From Polaribacter sp. SA4-10 (GTDB lineage: Bacteria; Bacteroidota; Bacteroidia; Flavobacteriales; Flavobacteriaceae), in the NCBI RefSeq assembly GCF_002163835.1, contig NZ_CP019331.1:3173573-3237572 (forward strand): 64,000 nt of DNA, given 5' to 3'. Below are positions 1 through 8,759 of the stretch, piece after piece (position 1 is the stretch's first letter; every line of letters starts with the position of its first letter). A program made the translations under genes and the position numbers. The notes beneath the pieces are model-generated. The model was not told the DNA's origin and searched no databases. It was given only the letters and a program-made list of their open reading frames with translations.

Positions 1-498
1 GATTCTCAAACTGTGGAAGAAAATGTAATGTTTCCTTTAAAAATGTTTACCAATCAATCTCAAGAAGAAATGTTAGAGCGGGTAAACTTTGTTTTACATA
101 GAGTTAATTTAGATAATTCAAATAAAAAATTACCTGCAGAATTATCTGGAGGAATGCAAAAAAGAGTAGCAATTGCAAGAGCGATTGTTATGAACCCAAA
201 GTACTTATTTTGTGATGAACCAAATTCTGGTTTAGATCCTCAGACAGCAATTGTAATTGATAATTTAATTCAAGAGATTACAGATGAATATCAAATTACA
301 ACCGTAATAAATACCCATGATATGAATTCAGTAATGGAAATTGGAGAAAAAATTGTTTTTTTAAAAAATGGTACAATTGCATGGGAAGGGAGTAGTAAAG
401 ATATTTTTAAAACTGATAATGAAGCAGTTGTAGACTTTGTGTATTCTTCTAATTTATTTAAAAAAGTAAGAGAAGCATATTTAAATGAAACAAAGTAA
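1..498 (+). CDS. ABC transporter ATP-binding protein, MlaF-like (5' end missing)
   Basis: This is the C-terminal part of an ABC ATPase; the frame is open from base 1, so the start lies upstream of the window. The Q-loop region comes first (DSQTVEENV), then the signature LSGGMQKRVAIARA, Walker B (YLFCDEP), the D-loop SGLDP and the H-loop histidine in INTHDMN. The pattern fits the Mla/phospholipid-transport ATPase group (MlaF), which powers lipid movement between the membranes with an MlaE permease and an MlaD protein; those partners would have to lie upstream. The family call rests on general similarity of the motifs, so another import-type ATPase is possible. Confidence 0.8.
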   Translation, partial: DSQTVEENVMFPLKMFTNQSQEEMLERVNFVLHRVNLDNSNKKLPAELSGGMQKRVAIARAIVMNPKYLFCDEPNSGLDPQTAIVIDNLIQEITDEYQITTVINTHDMNSVMEIGEKIVFLKNGTIAWEGSSKDIFKTDNEAVVDFVYSSNLFKKVREAYLNETK

Positions 499-506
499 AA
501 ATAAAT

Positions 507-536
507 TTGTTTCATTTAAAATAAGGTGTATATTTG
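507..536 (+). promoter_or_regulatory. Promoter of tRNA-Lys (Bacteroidetes type)
   Basis: A TTG at 507-509 lies 19 bases before TATATTTG at 529-536, an exact match to the Bacteroidetes -33/-7 pattern. The predicted start, about 7 bases on, falls some 15 bases before the mature tRNA. Confidence 0.7.
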
Positions 537-558
537 CAGCCGCTTAAAACGAACAAAA

Positions 559-631
559 GACCTGGTAGCTCAGTTGGTAGAGCATCTCCCTTTTAAGGAG
601 AGGGTCCTGGGTTCGAGCCCCAGCCCGGTCA
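559..631 (+). tRNA. tRNA-Lys (anticodon TTT)
   Basis: A full 73-base cloverleaf can be drawn: D-stem GCTC/GAGC, anticodon stem TCTCC/GGAGA with loop CTTTTAA giving anticodon TTT, five-base variable loop, T-stem CTGGG/CCCAG with loop TTCGAGC, and discriminator A. No CCA is encoded. The acceptor stem GACCTGG/CCCGGTC pairs except for a T-C mismatch at pair 5-68, which is unusual for an otherwise perfect tRNA. It is a single transcription unit between its own promoter and terminator. Confidence 0.95.
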
Positions 632-642
632 CATTTTTTTTT

Positions 643-674
643 AAAACTCTGTATTTATTTACAGAGTTTTTTGT
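643..674 (+). terminator. Intrinsic terminator after tRNA-Lys
   Basis: A 10-bp stem, AAAACTCTGT (643-652) with ACAGAGTTTT (661-670), has an eight-base loop and is followed by T residues. Confidence 0.8.
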
Positions 675-789
675 TTTTAATAAGTAGTTTTTTGCCCTTA
701 GGTCTATTTTTTTAGATCATTTAATCTTTTTTTCTTTTTTAAAAAATAAACTACTTTTTTGTATCTTTCCCGGGGTCTAAATTATTATT

Positions 790-2271
790 ATGGAAGAAAA
801 TATTGATAAAAATAGTAGTGTAGAAAATTCTAAGCAAAATGTTCAAAACGATGCCAAGGGATTATTTGTTAGCATTAAAAAATATTTAAAAGAACTTTTA
901 GATTTTAGAGATGATACGGACCATGAAGCAACTATTAATGCAATCAAAGCAGATATTCCTTTTAAAGGAGCCACAGCTTGGATTCTTATTTTTGCTGTTT
1001 TTGTGGCTTCTATAGGTTTAAATGCAAACTCTACTGCTGTTGTTATTGGAGCCATGTTAATATCGCCTTTAATGGGGCCTATTTTAGGGCTTGGTAGTGC
1101 TTTTGCTATTAATGACATAGAAGTTTTTAAAAAATCTGCCATAAATCTTGCTACAATGATTGTATTAAGTTTATTGGCGTCTTTTGTATTCTTTTATTTT
1201 TTCCCTTTAAGTGAAGATACTTCAGAGTTATTAGGAAGAACAAAACCAGATATTAGAGATGTTTTAATTGCTTTTTTTGGGGGTTTAGCTTTAATGGTTG
1301 CTAGAACAAAAAAAGGAACCGTTGCATCCGTGATTTTTGGAGTTGCAATTGCTACAGCTTTAATGCCTCCATTATGTACTGCAGGTTATGGTTTAGCGAA
1401 AGGTTTTTCTGGAGATCCTATTGGTTTTACCTACGCTTTAGGAGCAATGTATCTTTTTACAATTAATACTATTTTTATTGCTTTAGCAACATTTTTAGTT
1501 TTAAAATTATTGAGTTTTCCAATGCATAAATATGCAAATGCGGCTAAAAGAAAACGATATGCTACAATAGCAACTGTTGTTGGTTTTGCTGTAATGATTC
1601 CCGCCGTTTATACATTTATTAGTGCCTTAGATGAAAGTAGAGTAAACGCTCAATTAAAAAAGTATGTAAAAAATGAAGTATCTACAATTGAAAACTTTCA
1701 ATTAATTGATAAGGATTATAATTCTGATACTAAAGTTTTAAAGCTTAATTTTTTTAATGAAGTAACCGTTGCTGAGAAAAATATGTTGGAAAGTAGGTTA
1801 ATGAATGACCCAAGGTATAATCGTTTAAAGGATGTTAAAATACAGATTAAAGGAAGTGATACTAAAAGTTTTGAGTTAATAACCACAGCTTACACAGAAA
1901 AAAGACAAGAGTTACAAGAAAGTAAAAACATCATCGCTGGTCTTCAAAAACAAATAGAAGATTTACAAGGAACAATTTCTAATTTAAATAATAGAATTGA
2001 ACAAGATGCTTTAAACAAAAACAAAAAAGGAATTGCTTTTAGTAGTATTGCTAAAGATGCAAAAATTAGATATAATGATATTCAAGAAATAGGGTTTTCT
2101 AAAGTTTTATCTTCTAAAGATTTTATTAAAATAGATACAATTCCTCAAGCAATTATTAAATGGAATCCTATTTTACCAGATAGTATTATTAGCCCAAAGG
2201 AACGAGAGTTAAGGGGTTGGCTACAAAAAGAAATGAATTTAGATACCCTCTTTATAAAAAGAGATCAATAA
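790..2271 (+). CDS. DUF389 family inner-membrane protein
   Basis: A 493-residue protein. The N-terminal half is a DUF389 domain with about six membrane helices; the hallmark stretch STAVVIGAMLISPLMGPI is at residues 81-98. The C-terminal third is soluble, with a heptad-like coiled coil around residues 370-405 and a final globular region. DUF389 proteins (TIGR00341 group) are widespread, probably transport-related, and have no settled function; the long C-terminal extension suggests a periplasmic or cytoplasmic interaction module. It stands alone between the tRNA and a convergent gene. A near-match to the -7 box, TATCTTTC, is at 762-769. Confidence 0.85.
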   Translation: MEENIDKNSSVENSKQNVQNDAKGLFVSIKKYLKELLDFRDDTDHEATINAIKADIPFKGATAWILIFAVFVASIGLNANSTAVVIGAMLISPLMGPILGLGSAFAINDIEVFKKSAINLATMIVLSLLASFVFFYFFPLSEDTSELLGRTKPDIRDVLIAFFGGLALMVARTKKGTVASVIFGVAIATALMPPLCTAGYGLAKGFSGDPIGFTYALGAMYLFTINTIFIALATFLVLKLLSFPMHKYANAAKRKRYATIATVVGFAVMIPAVYTFISALDESRVNAQLKKYVKNEVSTIENFQLIDKDYNSDTKVLKLNFFNEVTVAEKNMLESRLMNDPRYNRLKDVKIQIKGSDTKSFELITTAYTEKRQELQESKNIIAGLQKQIEDLQGTISNLNNRIEQDALNKNKKGIAFSSIAKDAKIRYNDIQEIGFSKVLSSKDFIKIDTIPQAIIKWNPILPDSIISPKERELRGWLQKEMNLDTLFIKRDQ

Positions 2272-2273
2272 CA

Positions 2274-2304
2274 AAAAAGGCTTCCAAATTTGGGAGCCTT
2301 TTTT
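2274..2304. terminator. Bidirectional terminator between convergent genes
   Basis: AAAAAGGCTTCC (2274-2285) pairs with GGGAGCCTTTTT (2292-2303), with one G-T wobble, flanked by A-rich and T-rich runs. It serves the DUF389 gene and overlaps the stop of the opposing SprT-like gene. Confidence 0.75.
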
Positions 2305-2893
2305 ATTGAAATAATTTTACTTCTACATTTTGATTAAATAGGTAAACTTTTTTATTGGATGTGTTTAGACATTCAAATCTAGTTCTGCGTTTATTTCCTC
2401 TCTTGTAAATTATTTTTTTAAAGATGAATAAACTGCCAAAAGGAATATTAAATATAAAGTTCTTTCCGGTTTCTGCCATATTTCCTTTTAATACTAATGA
2501 TAAATTAACATCAGCATCTGTACTTGCTTTTGGATTTTTTAAATATTTTGCTAAAAAAGGAAGTATTTCTAATGGATAAATTTCAGGCCTTAAAAAAGGC
2601 AACATTAAATGTTGAAAAACTGTTTTCCATTCTTTCCCATGAGGCACAACTCGCCCAAATTTTTGATGTGTAACATGATGTGCAATTTCATGGACTAACG
2701 TTAATAAAAATTGATATTGATTCAGGTTGTTGTTTACTGTAATTTGAAATCGTCCATTCGGTAAACTTCTAAAATCTCCATGTTTTGTTTGTCTTTGATT
2801 TACAATCTTTAAATCAAACGAATGTTTGTCAATTAAAAATTGTACAAAAGGAATTGATTTTGGTGGAATGAAGTTTTGATAATCTGAATTCAA
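2303..2893 (-). CDS. SprT-like zinc-metalloprotease domain protein
   Basis: A 196-residue protein with the zinc motif HEIAHH at residues 68-73 and a third likely ligand at His85 in HGKEWK, the arrangement of SprT/Spartan-like domains. In eukaryotes Spartan cuts DNA-protein crosslinks; the role of bacterial SprT is unclear. There is no signal peptide, so it should be cytoplasmic. The C-terminal part (about 130-196) is rich in Phe, Lys and Arg and may be the small zinc-ribbon-like tail of the family, though a clear cysteine pair is not seen. It is 11 bases after the SDR gene and probably co-transcribed with it. Confidence 0.85.
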   Translation of the reverse strand: MNSDYQNFIPPKSIPFVQFLIDKHSFDLKIVNQRQTKHGDFRSLPNGRFQITVNNNLNQYQFLLTLVHEIAHHVTHQKFGRVVPHGKEWKTVFQHLMLPFLRPEIYPLEILPFLAKYLKNPKASTDADVNLSLVLKGNMAETGKNFIFNIPFGSLFIFKKIIYKRGNKRRTRFECLNTSNKKVYLFNQNVEVKLFQ

Positions 2894-2904
2894 TTTCTAG
2901 TTTT

Positions 2905-3585
2905 TTACGGAGTTGTAGAAGAAACTTGCAATACTTTTCCGTTATAAAATTTATTTCCTGTTAAAGAAAAATCAAAGATATAATTCGCCATTTCTGAAGC
3001 AGAAAGAGGTGCTTTGTAATCTGGGAAAGCTTCTGCTAACATTTCTGTTTGTACAGCTCCTAATGCTAAAACATTAAAAGCAATTTGTTGCTCTTTGTAT
3101 TCTTCTGCTAATAATTCAGACAAAGTAATTACGGCACCTTTTGCAGATGAATACGCTGCTAAACCGGGGAATTTCATGCTTCCTTGAATTCCTCCCATAG
3201 AACTTATGGTAATAACATGACTTCCTTTTTTCATAAATGGAATCATTAATTTAGTCAATTCTGCAACTGCAAAAACATTTACTTTATAGACTTCTAAAAA
3301 ATCATCCGAAGATAGATCGGTAAAAGGCTTGTTGATTAATTTCCCTGCATTATTGATTAAAATATCAACATGTTTCCAGTTATTTTTAATAAAGGCTGTT
3401 ACTTTCTGTAAATCAGAATTAACAGATAAATCAACAGAAATTAAAGTAATATTTTTATGGTTAAAGTCTTGTAAAGGTTTTGTATTTCTAGACAAAGCTA
3501 AAACTTGATGTCCGTTTTCTGCAAATTGTTTGGCAAGTTCAAATCCAATCCCTCTGCTTGTTCCTGTTATAACAACGTTTTTCAT
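2905..3585 (-). CDS. SDR family NAD(P)-dependent oxidoreductase
   Basis: A classical short-chain dehydrogenase of 226 residues. The cofactor motif TGTSRGIG is at 7-14, NNAG at 78-81, the catalytic serine at about 128-129, and the YxxxK pair at Tyr145 and Lys149. All active-site residues are present, so it should be an active reductase or dehydrogenase; the substrate cannot be told from the sequence. It is the first gene of a two-gene minus-strand unit with the SprT-like gene. Confidence 0.85.
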   Translation of the reverse strand: MKNVVITGTSRGIGFELAKQFAENGHQVLALSRNTKPLQDFNHKNITLISVDLSVNSDLQKVTAFIKNNWKHVDILINNAGKLINKPFTDLSSDDFLEVYKVNVFAVAELTKLMIPFMKKGSHVITISSMGGIQGSMKFPGLAAYSSAKGAVITLSELLAEEYKEQQIAFNVLALGAVQTEMLAEAFPDYKAPLSASEMANYIFDFSLTGNKFYNGKVLQVSSTTP

Positions 3586-3650
3586 TTTATGATTTTTAAA
3601 GTAGCAATCTACTCAATTTTTCATACATTTAAAGACTAATTTATATTCAA

Positions 3651-4931
3651 ATGAAGAAAATAGGATTACTTTTTTTAGGGTTATTTTTTATGCAAAATAT
3701 AATAGCACAAACTACTTATATTTTATGCGGAAAATTAATTAACACAAAATCTGGAAAGATTGAAACTAAAAAGACAATTGTTGTTAAAGAAAACAAGATT
3801 GTAAATGTAATGGATGGGTATATACTGGTCAAAAGCAAAACTGCAAAAACAATTGATTTAAAAGATAAAGTTGTAATGGCTGGTTTAATAGATATGCATG
3901 TGCATATAGAAAAAGAGTTTGATGCAAACACTAGAATAAATAGCTATATTAATAATGAAGCAGATGTTGCCTTTAATGCTGTTGGTTTTGCCAAATCTAC
4001 ATTGTTAAACGGATTTACAACGGTTAGAGATTTAGGAGGCACAGGTGTAAATATTTCTATAAGAAATGCTATTGACAAAGGTAAAATTCCTGGTCCAAGA
4101 GTTTTTACGGCAGGTAAGTCGTTGGCAACAACCGGTGGTCATGCAGATCCAACAAATGGTAGTAGTAGAAAATTAATTGGAAATCCAGGCCCAAAAGAAG
4201 GTGTTGTGAATTCTTTTGAAGACGCAAAAAAAGCAGTAAGACAGCGTTATAAAAACGGAGCAGATTGTATTAAAATAACAGCAACTGGAGGGGTTTTAAG
4301 TGTTGCTAAGTCTGGTGATAATCCTCAGTTTACTATTGAAGAAATAAAAACAATTTGTGATACTGCAAAAGATTATGGAATGCATGTTGCAGCGCATGCT
4401 CATGGAGATGAAGGAATGCAAAGGGCAATTATTGGAGGTGTAAAAACCATTGAGCATGGCACGTATATGAGTGATGAAACAATGGAACTCATGAAAAAAC
4501 ACGATGCCTATTTAGTGCCAACAATAACTGCGGGGAAAGAAGTGGCCGAGAAAGCAAAAATTAAAGGATTCTATCCAGATATTGTAGTTCCTAAAGCGTT
4601 GGCGGTTGGCCCTCAAATTCAAGGAACTTTTGCAAGAGCATATAAAAAAGGAGTTGGAATTGCATTTGGAACAGATGCAGGGGTTTTTAAACATGGAAAT
4701 AACGGAAAAGAATTTGGTTTTATGGTGGAAGCAGGAATGCCAGCTATGGAAACGATTCAATCTGCAACCATCACAAATGCAATGCTGTTAAAGATGGAAA
4801 ATGAAATAGGACAAGTACAAAAAGGGTTTTACGCAGATATTATTGCTGTAAATGACGATCCTATAAAAAATATTTCGACAATGGAAAATGTAGTTTTTGT
4901 AATGAAAAATGGAATCGTTTATAAAAAATAA
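3651..4931 (+). CDS. Secreted amidohydrolase family protein (imidazolonepropionase/prolidase-like)
   Basis: A 426-residue protein with a signal peptide ending near AQ at 19-20. The amidohydrolase metal motif HVH is at 83-85 (DMHVHIE), followed by the lysine segment KITATGG, the histidines in HVAAHAHGDEG and the aspartate in FGTDAG. This is the layout of the two-metal TIM-barrel group that includes Xaa-Pro dipeptidases and imidazolonepropionase-like hydrolases. The signal peptide argues for a periplasmic peptidase or amidase rather than a histidine-pathway enzyme. A small membrane-protein gene follows four bases later. Confidence 0.85.
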   Translation: MKKIGLLFLGLFFMQNIIAQTTYILCGKLINTKSGKIETKKTIVVKENKIVNVMDGYILVKSKTAKTIDLKDKVVMAGLIDMHVHIEKEFDANTRINSYINNEADVAFNAVGFAKSTLLNGFTTVRDLGGTGVNISIRNAIDKGKIPGPRVFTAGKSLATTGGHADPTNGSSRKLIGNPGPKEGVVNSFEDAKKAVRQRYKNGADCIKITATGGVLSVAKSGDNPQFTIEEIKTICDTAKDYGMHVAAHAHGDEGMQRAIIGGVKTIEHGTYMSDETMELMKKHDAYLVPTITAGKEVAEKAKIKGFYPDIVVPKALAVGPQIQGTFARAYKKGVGIAFGTDAGVFKHGNNGKEFGFMVEAGMPAMETIQSATITNAMLLKMENEIGQVQKGFYADIIAVNDDPIKNISTMENVVFVMKNGIVYKK

Positions 4932-4935
4932 TTAG

Positions 4936-5136
4936 ATGAAAAAATATGTCAATTTAGTATTCGGAATTGTAGGTATACTTATTATAATTAATACATTTAG
5001 AATTGATATTGCTTCCAAAGATTTCTTTGGATATCAATTAAATATTTGGGTATATAGAGCAATTTGGGGCTTTATCTCTTTTATCTCTTTTTTACAGTTT
5101 TACTATAAACATAAAGACGGTATTAATCAAAAGTAA
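4936..5136 (+). CDS. Small two-helix membrane protein, unknown
   Basis: A 66-residue protein with two hydrophobic helices (about 5-22 and 38-57) and a basic, polar C-terminus. It starts four bases after the amidohydrolase stop and is probably translated from the same mRNA. Its last 14 bases overlap the end of the opposing lipoprotein gene. No family is recognised. The tight spacing and clean two-helix profile support a real gene. Confidence 0.6.
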   Translation: MKKYVNLVFGIVGILIIINTFRIDIASKDFFGYQLNIWVYRAIWGFISFISFLQFYYKHKDGINQK

Positions 5137-6631
5137 TATGTTGATACGCTCCAATATCTGGAGAACTAGTTCTATCAACACCTAAAATATCTAAAGAAAA
5201 GGTAGTTGTTTTTGCCTTGTTTATTAGATCGCTTTCTTCCCCAATAATAAAATCTTCATTTTGAGTATCTCTAAAATTAGAGAAACCATTTAAGATGATA
5301 TCTTGATAAAAAGTAGCATTTGTAAAGTCTAATTCTGCTGTATCTGTAAAAGAATCATTACTATCATTAAATTGAATTAAACAATTGCTAATAGTATAAT
5401 TAAATAAACTTCCTTCAACTTTATCTAAAACGAACTCAATATTATTGTTTCCATCAAAAATACAGTTGGTAAAATTAGCCGCTTTTAAATCTCTAGTTTC
5501 TGTAATTTCCTCTCCTGCATCATTATTATAAACAAAGAAGTTATTTACTATTACAGCAGGTAATTGACGCAAACTATTGTTCCAGTAATTTGCAAAAGTA
5601 CTATGTGTAAAATTATAAGTTCCACCAATTGTTGCAGCTAAAGAAGCTTGCCCGGCAGAACCAATTACAACATTATGCGCTTCAATATTTGTCTCTCTTG
5701 CAAGAATACCAAAGTTAGAATGATTGTAGATTTCTGTGTTTTGTAATTTTAAGGTTGGAGTAGAAGGAGAACCAATACTATCAATTAGAATTCCTATAAT
5801 TCCGTTTTTTATCTGAGCATGATAAATTTCGTTGTCTTTACTTCCTGCTCTCATCCAGATTGCGCCCCATTGTCCAGAAATATTTGAGAAACCATTTTCT
5901 AAACGATCTCCTTCAAAAACTACTTTTTCGGTTAAAGTTCCATTTACTTTTAAACTCGCTTTATCATCAACGATTAAACCAGAATTATTATGAAAATGCA
6001 CTTTTGCACCAGCTTCAATAGTAAGTGTGTTGTTAGCCGGAACTGCGGCATAACCATAAATTACAGTTGGTTTGGTATTTGTAAAAGTAAGTTCAGCATC
6101 TGTTAGAAATCTACCTTGAATAGAAGTTGGCGTTCCATCTAGGGTTAAGCTATCAATTTTCATAGAAATAGCATCTCTACCTGGAAAAATAAAATTAGCA
6201 TCTTGTACTAAAGTGACCAAATCTACATCTTGTTGATTGCTTCCTGTATCAAACAAAATTCTATCTGTATATAATGGGTTTGGAATATTAGAAACGTCTA
6301 TAGTAGTTTCTACAAAAACATAAATACTATCATTGGCAAGAATATCAATTTCAGTAAATTCTTTACCAGGAATTCCATCAACATTTAACCTATAATTAGA
6401 AGAAGTGCCATTTTCTAATTTAATTTCTGGAATTGTAATGCTATTATTTCCTCTATTATATACCTTTAAATTATAGGTTGCAGAACCAATATTTGTAAAG
6501 ACAGTATCTAAAAAAATGGTGTCTTTAGAAAACGCTAGGCTTCCAAAATTCGGAATTGTAGTAAAATCTTTTCTACAAGAACTTACTGAGATAAAGGCAA
6601 TACAAATAATGAATGTAATAAAGTAACGCAT
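5123..6631 (-). CDS. Lipoprotein with right-handed beta-helix domain
   Basis: A 502-residue lipoprotein: an N-terminal hydrophobic signal with lipobox cysteine at residue 19 (SVSSC). Residues about 30-150 look like an Ig-like/choice-of-anchor domain (FLDTVFTNIGSATYNLKVYN), and 180-480 contain short beta-strand repeats typical of a parallel beta-helix (for example NTEIYNHSNFGILA). It should sit on the outer membrane or cell surface, possibly binding polysaccharide. No catalytic residues are evident. The promoter region holds a palindromic repeat (6644-6701). Confidence 0.75.
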   Translation of the reverse strand: MRYFITFIICIAFISVSSCRKDFTTIPNFGSLAFSKDTIFLDTVFTNIGSATYNLKVYNRGNNSITIPEIKLENGTSSNYRLNVDGIPGKEFTEIDILANDSIYVFVETTIDVSNIPNPLYTDRILFDTGSNQQDVDLVTLVQDANFIFPGRDAISMKIDSLTLDGTPTSIQGRFLTDAELTFTNTKPTVIYGYAAVPANNTLTIEAGAKVHFHNNSGLIVDDKASLKVNGTLTEKVVFEGDRLENGFSNISGQWGAIWMRAGSKDNEIYHAQIKNGIIGILIDSIGSPSTPTLKLQNTEIYNHSNFGILARETNIEAHNVVIGSAGQASLAATIGGTYNFTHSTFANYWNNSLRQLPAVIVNNFFVYNNDAGEEITETRDLKAANFTNCIFDGNNNIEFVLDKVEGSLFNYTISNCLIQFNDSNDSFTDTAELDFTNATFYQDIILNGFSNFRDTQNEDFIIGEESDLINKAKTTTFSLDILGVDRTSSPDIGAYQHITFD

Positions 6632-6643
6632 AAAATTATGTTG

Positions 6644-6701
6644 TGTCTCCTCGAGTGCAGGCGAGAGGTTAATTCAGGTTTTTACTTTGCTTAGCCTGAC
6701 A
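6644..6701. repeat. Dispersed palindromic repeat, family R3, copy 1
   Basis: The element starts TGTCTCCTCGAG, contains GAGAGGTTA and ends CCTGACA, so its ends are inverted (TGTC and GACA). Related copies are at 21325-21428 and 25371-25413. It lies upstream of the beta-helix lipoprotein gene. Confidence 0.6.
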
Positions 6702-6739
6702 TTTTATTAGATATAAAATAGAACTTATTATTTAATAAA

Positions 6740-7783
6740 TTATTGCTTTTTAATCAATTCAATTTCAAATAATTTACCCCAGTTTTTACCGGTAACAAAT
6801 AACCTGTTGTTTTCTTTGTCAAAAGCGATGCCGTTTAAAACTTCGTCTTGTGGAACCAACTTTTGAGTTTTTTCCATTTCCTTTTTTAAGTTCTTTAAGT
6901 TAGCAATACCTTCTACAATTCCTGTATTTGGATCTATAATAACAATAGCGTTTTGCTGATATTTATTAGCGTATATTTTTCCGTTTATTAATTCTAACTC
7001 ATTCAAATCATCTAACGCATATTTGTTTGTGTAAACCTGTATCGCTCTTTTTTCCTCTTTAGTTTCAGCATTTAAAAACCAAATTTTATGAGAACCATCA
7101 GACTTTATCAATTCAGTTTCATTGTGGGTTAATCCCCAGCCTTCTTCACTTTTAGTATAACTAAATTCTTTTTCTAGCTCAAAAGTATCTAAATTGTAAA
7201 TAAACCCTTTTTTGTTTTGCCATGTTAACCAGATAATTTTATCGTTAACAATTGTCATTCCTTCACCAAAATATTTTTTATCTAAATCTATTTTTTTAAG
7301 TACTTTACCTGTTTCTAGTTCAACCTTTCTTAAAGTAGATTGTCCTCTACGTCCAGTAGTTTCATATAAAAAACCATTATAATACTCTAAACCTTGCGTG
7401 TATGCTTTTGTGTCATGAGGATATTCGTTAATAATTTTATATTCATAGATAGCAGGAGCTTTATCCGCTAAAACCTCAAAAGAATTATTTGTTTTTTTAG
7501 ACTTTCCTGGAAAAAAAGCCAATGCAGAAATTTGATGCTTACCAACACCAAAATCTTTTGTGTTAATGGTTGCAGAATTTCCTTCAGAAGCAACTTCTTT
7601 ACCATTTACAAAAAACTGAACTTTATCTACTGGTTTGCTGTTCTTTTCTGTTAAAGTTACTTTAAGAACCTTGTTTAACGTTGTTTTTTTAGGCGTATTT
7701 AAGCTAAATTTGTAGACATCAGAACAAGAAGATAGTACCAATAGCATCGTTAAAAAGGCAATAAAAGTGAATTTATTTTTCAT
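6740..7783 (-). CDS. Glutaminyl-peptide cyclotransferase, lipoprotein
   Basis: A 347-residue lipoprotein with lipobox Cys20 (LVLSSC). A short Ig-like domain (about 25-105) is followed by a glutamine cyclotransferase beta-propeller of the plant/bacterial type; the segment AYTQGLEYYNGFLYETTG (about 130-150) is characteristic. The enzyme turns N-terminal Gln into pyroglutamate, which protects exported proteins; in Bacteroidetes this modification is common on exported proteins. It follows the beta-helix lipoprotein's promoter region on the same strand but is separated by about 110 bases. Confidence 0.85.
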   Translation of the reverse strand: MKNKFTFIAFLTMLLVLSSCSDVYKFSLNTPKKTTLNKVLKVTLTEKNSKPVDKVQFFVNGKEVASEGNSATINTKDFGVGKHQISALAFFPGKSKKTNNSFEVLADKAPAIYEYKIINEYPHDTKAYTQGLEYYNGFLYETTGRRGQSTLRKVELETGKVLKKIDLDKKYFGEGMTIVNDKIIWLTWQNKKGFIYNLDTFELEKEFSYTKSEEGWGLTHNETELIKSDGSHKIWFLNAETKEEKRAIQVYTNKYALDDLNELELINGKIYANKYQQNAIVIIDPNTGIVEGIANLKNLKKEMEKTQKLVPQDEVLNGIAFDKENNRLFVTGKNWGKLFEIELIKKQ

Positions 7784-7917
7784 TATTTATATAGATTTTA
7801 ATGTTTTAAAACGTAAATATTCAGAAAAAGAGGTTAGAAAAACAACTTTTACTCCGTTAAAGTAAGACTAAATTTACCTAAACTTTCAATAAGACCAAAT
7901 AAAAACAAAATATTTAT

Positions 7918-7946
7918 TTGTAAATTGAAAAATAAGGTTAAATTTG
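7918..7946 (+). promoter_or_regulatory. Promoter of rpmE2
   Basis: TTG at 7918-7920 lies 18 bases before TAAATTTG at 7939-7946. The predicted start leaves a leader of about 95 bases ahead of the L31 gene. Confidence 0.65.
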
Positions 7947-7949
7947 CAA

Positions 7950-7983
7950 ACTCAAAATAGTTAAAAAATAGCTATTTAGAGAT
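7950..7983 (+). promoter_or_regulatory. Stem-loop at the 5' end of the rpmE2 leader
   Basis: CTCAAAATAG pairs with CTATTTAGAG (one mismatch) right at the predicted transcript start. This is a candidate ribosomal-protein leader or mRNA-stabilising hairpin. Confidence 0.4.
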
Positions 7984-8049
7984 TAGAGTTTTCGCTTTAC
8001 CAACTTAAACTCATGCAAACATAACATTAAAGTATTAAAATATATAAAA

Positions 8050-8304
8050 ATGAAAAAAGGAATTCATCCAGAGAATTACAGAATGGTAGCTTTTAAAGAC
8101 ATGTCTAATGAAGATGTATTTTTAACACGTTCTACAGTAGACACAAAAGAAACTTTAGAAGTTGAAGGTGTTGAGTATCCTTTAGTAAAATTAGAGATTT
8201 CTAGAACTTCTCACCCATTTTACACTGGTAAATCTAAACTTATTGATGCTGCAGGACGTATTGATAAATTTAAAACGAAATACGCAAAATTCAAAAAAGA
8301 TTAA
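8050..8304 (+). CDS. rpmE2: Ribosomal protein L31, type B
   Basis: An 84-residue L31 of the long type B, which lacks the zinc-binding cysteine motif of type A (no Cys in the protein). The N-terminus [15 protein letters not shown] and the segment [11 protein letters not shown] are typical. L31 bridges the 30S head and the 50S central protuberance. It is a monocistronic unit with a clear promoter, a leader of about 95 bases and a strong terminator. A cysteine-free L31 needs no zinc and in many bacteria is the zinc-starvation form. Confidence 0.95.
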   Translation: MKKGIHPENYRMVAFKDMSNEDVFLTRSTVDTKETLEVEGVEYPLVKLEISRTSHPFYTGKSKLIDAAGRIDKFKTKYAKFKKD

Positions 8305-8328
8305 TCTTTTTAGAATTTTCAACATATT

Positions 8329-8363
8329 TAAAACTCCAACATTTATTTGTTGGAGTTTTTTTT
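8329..8363 (+). terminator. Intrinsic terminator of rpmE2
   Basis: AAACTCCAAC (8331-8340) pairs with GTTGGAGTTT (8349-8358), followed by a T run. Confidence 0.9.
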
Positions 8364-8364
8364 T

Positions 8365-8385
8365 ATACTGAACTTGTTTCAGTAT
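8365..8385. repeat. Short palindrome, family R2, copy 1
   Basis: ATACTGAA and TTCAGTAT form a perfect 8-bp stem around five bases. The core CTGAA-N5-TTCAG recurs at 18483 and 21266. It abuts the IS110 remnant. Confidence 0.6.
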
Positions 8386-8606
8386 CTCTCCATTTATTGC
8401 TGTATCTACTTTTCTTATGCTCATTTACAGCATGCAAACACAATAAGGGATGTAGAGAAATTTACGAGCGAATTATAAACAAAGGACAGCCCAAAAAATT
8501 AGCATTGATATTAGTTTCTAATAAACTATTAAAACAGGCTTTTGAAAACGCGAAATCAGGGCATCGTTATGAGCCAACTTTTGTGTTGGTATTTGTGGCT
8601 AAATAG
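8386..8606 (+). pseudogene. Remnant of an IS110-family transposase (C-terminal part)
   Basis: The readable stretch (about 70 residues from a TTG at 8397) contains CKHNKGCREIYERI and KLALILVSNKLLKQAFENAK, which match the C-terminal region of IS110 transposases (the Transposase_20 part, with NKxCxxxYxRxxxKGKxKKxALxAVxNKLLKQ). The RuvC-like N-terminal catalytic half is missing and the fragment begins beside a palindromic repeat. It is too short to be active. It marks an old insertion site downstream of rpmE2. Confidence 0.7.
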
Positions 8607-8759
8607 TAAATAAAAACTAAAAAAAAATGAACAAAAAAAGCTTACTTATAAAATTAAGCCTAGCATAATAGTGTGCAAAATTAATGAAGAAAAGCGTTAT
8701 TTTTTAGCTCAGTTCTTTGTTGGCATTTCGCTTATTCTAAAACATAGAGTTATTAAAAT

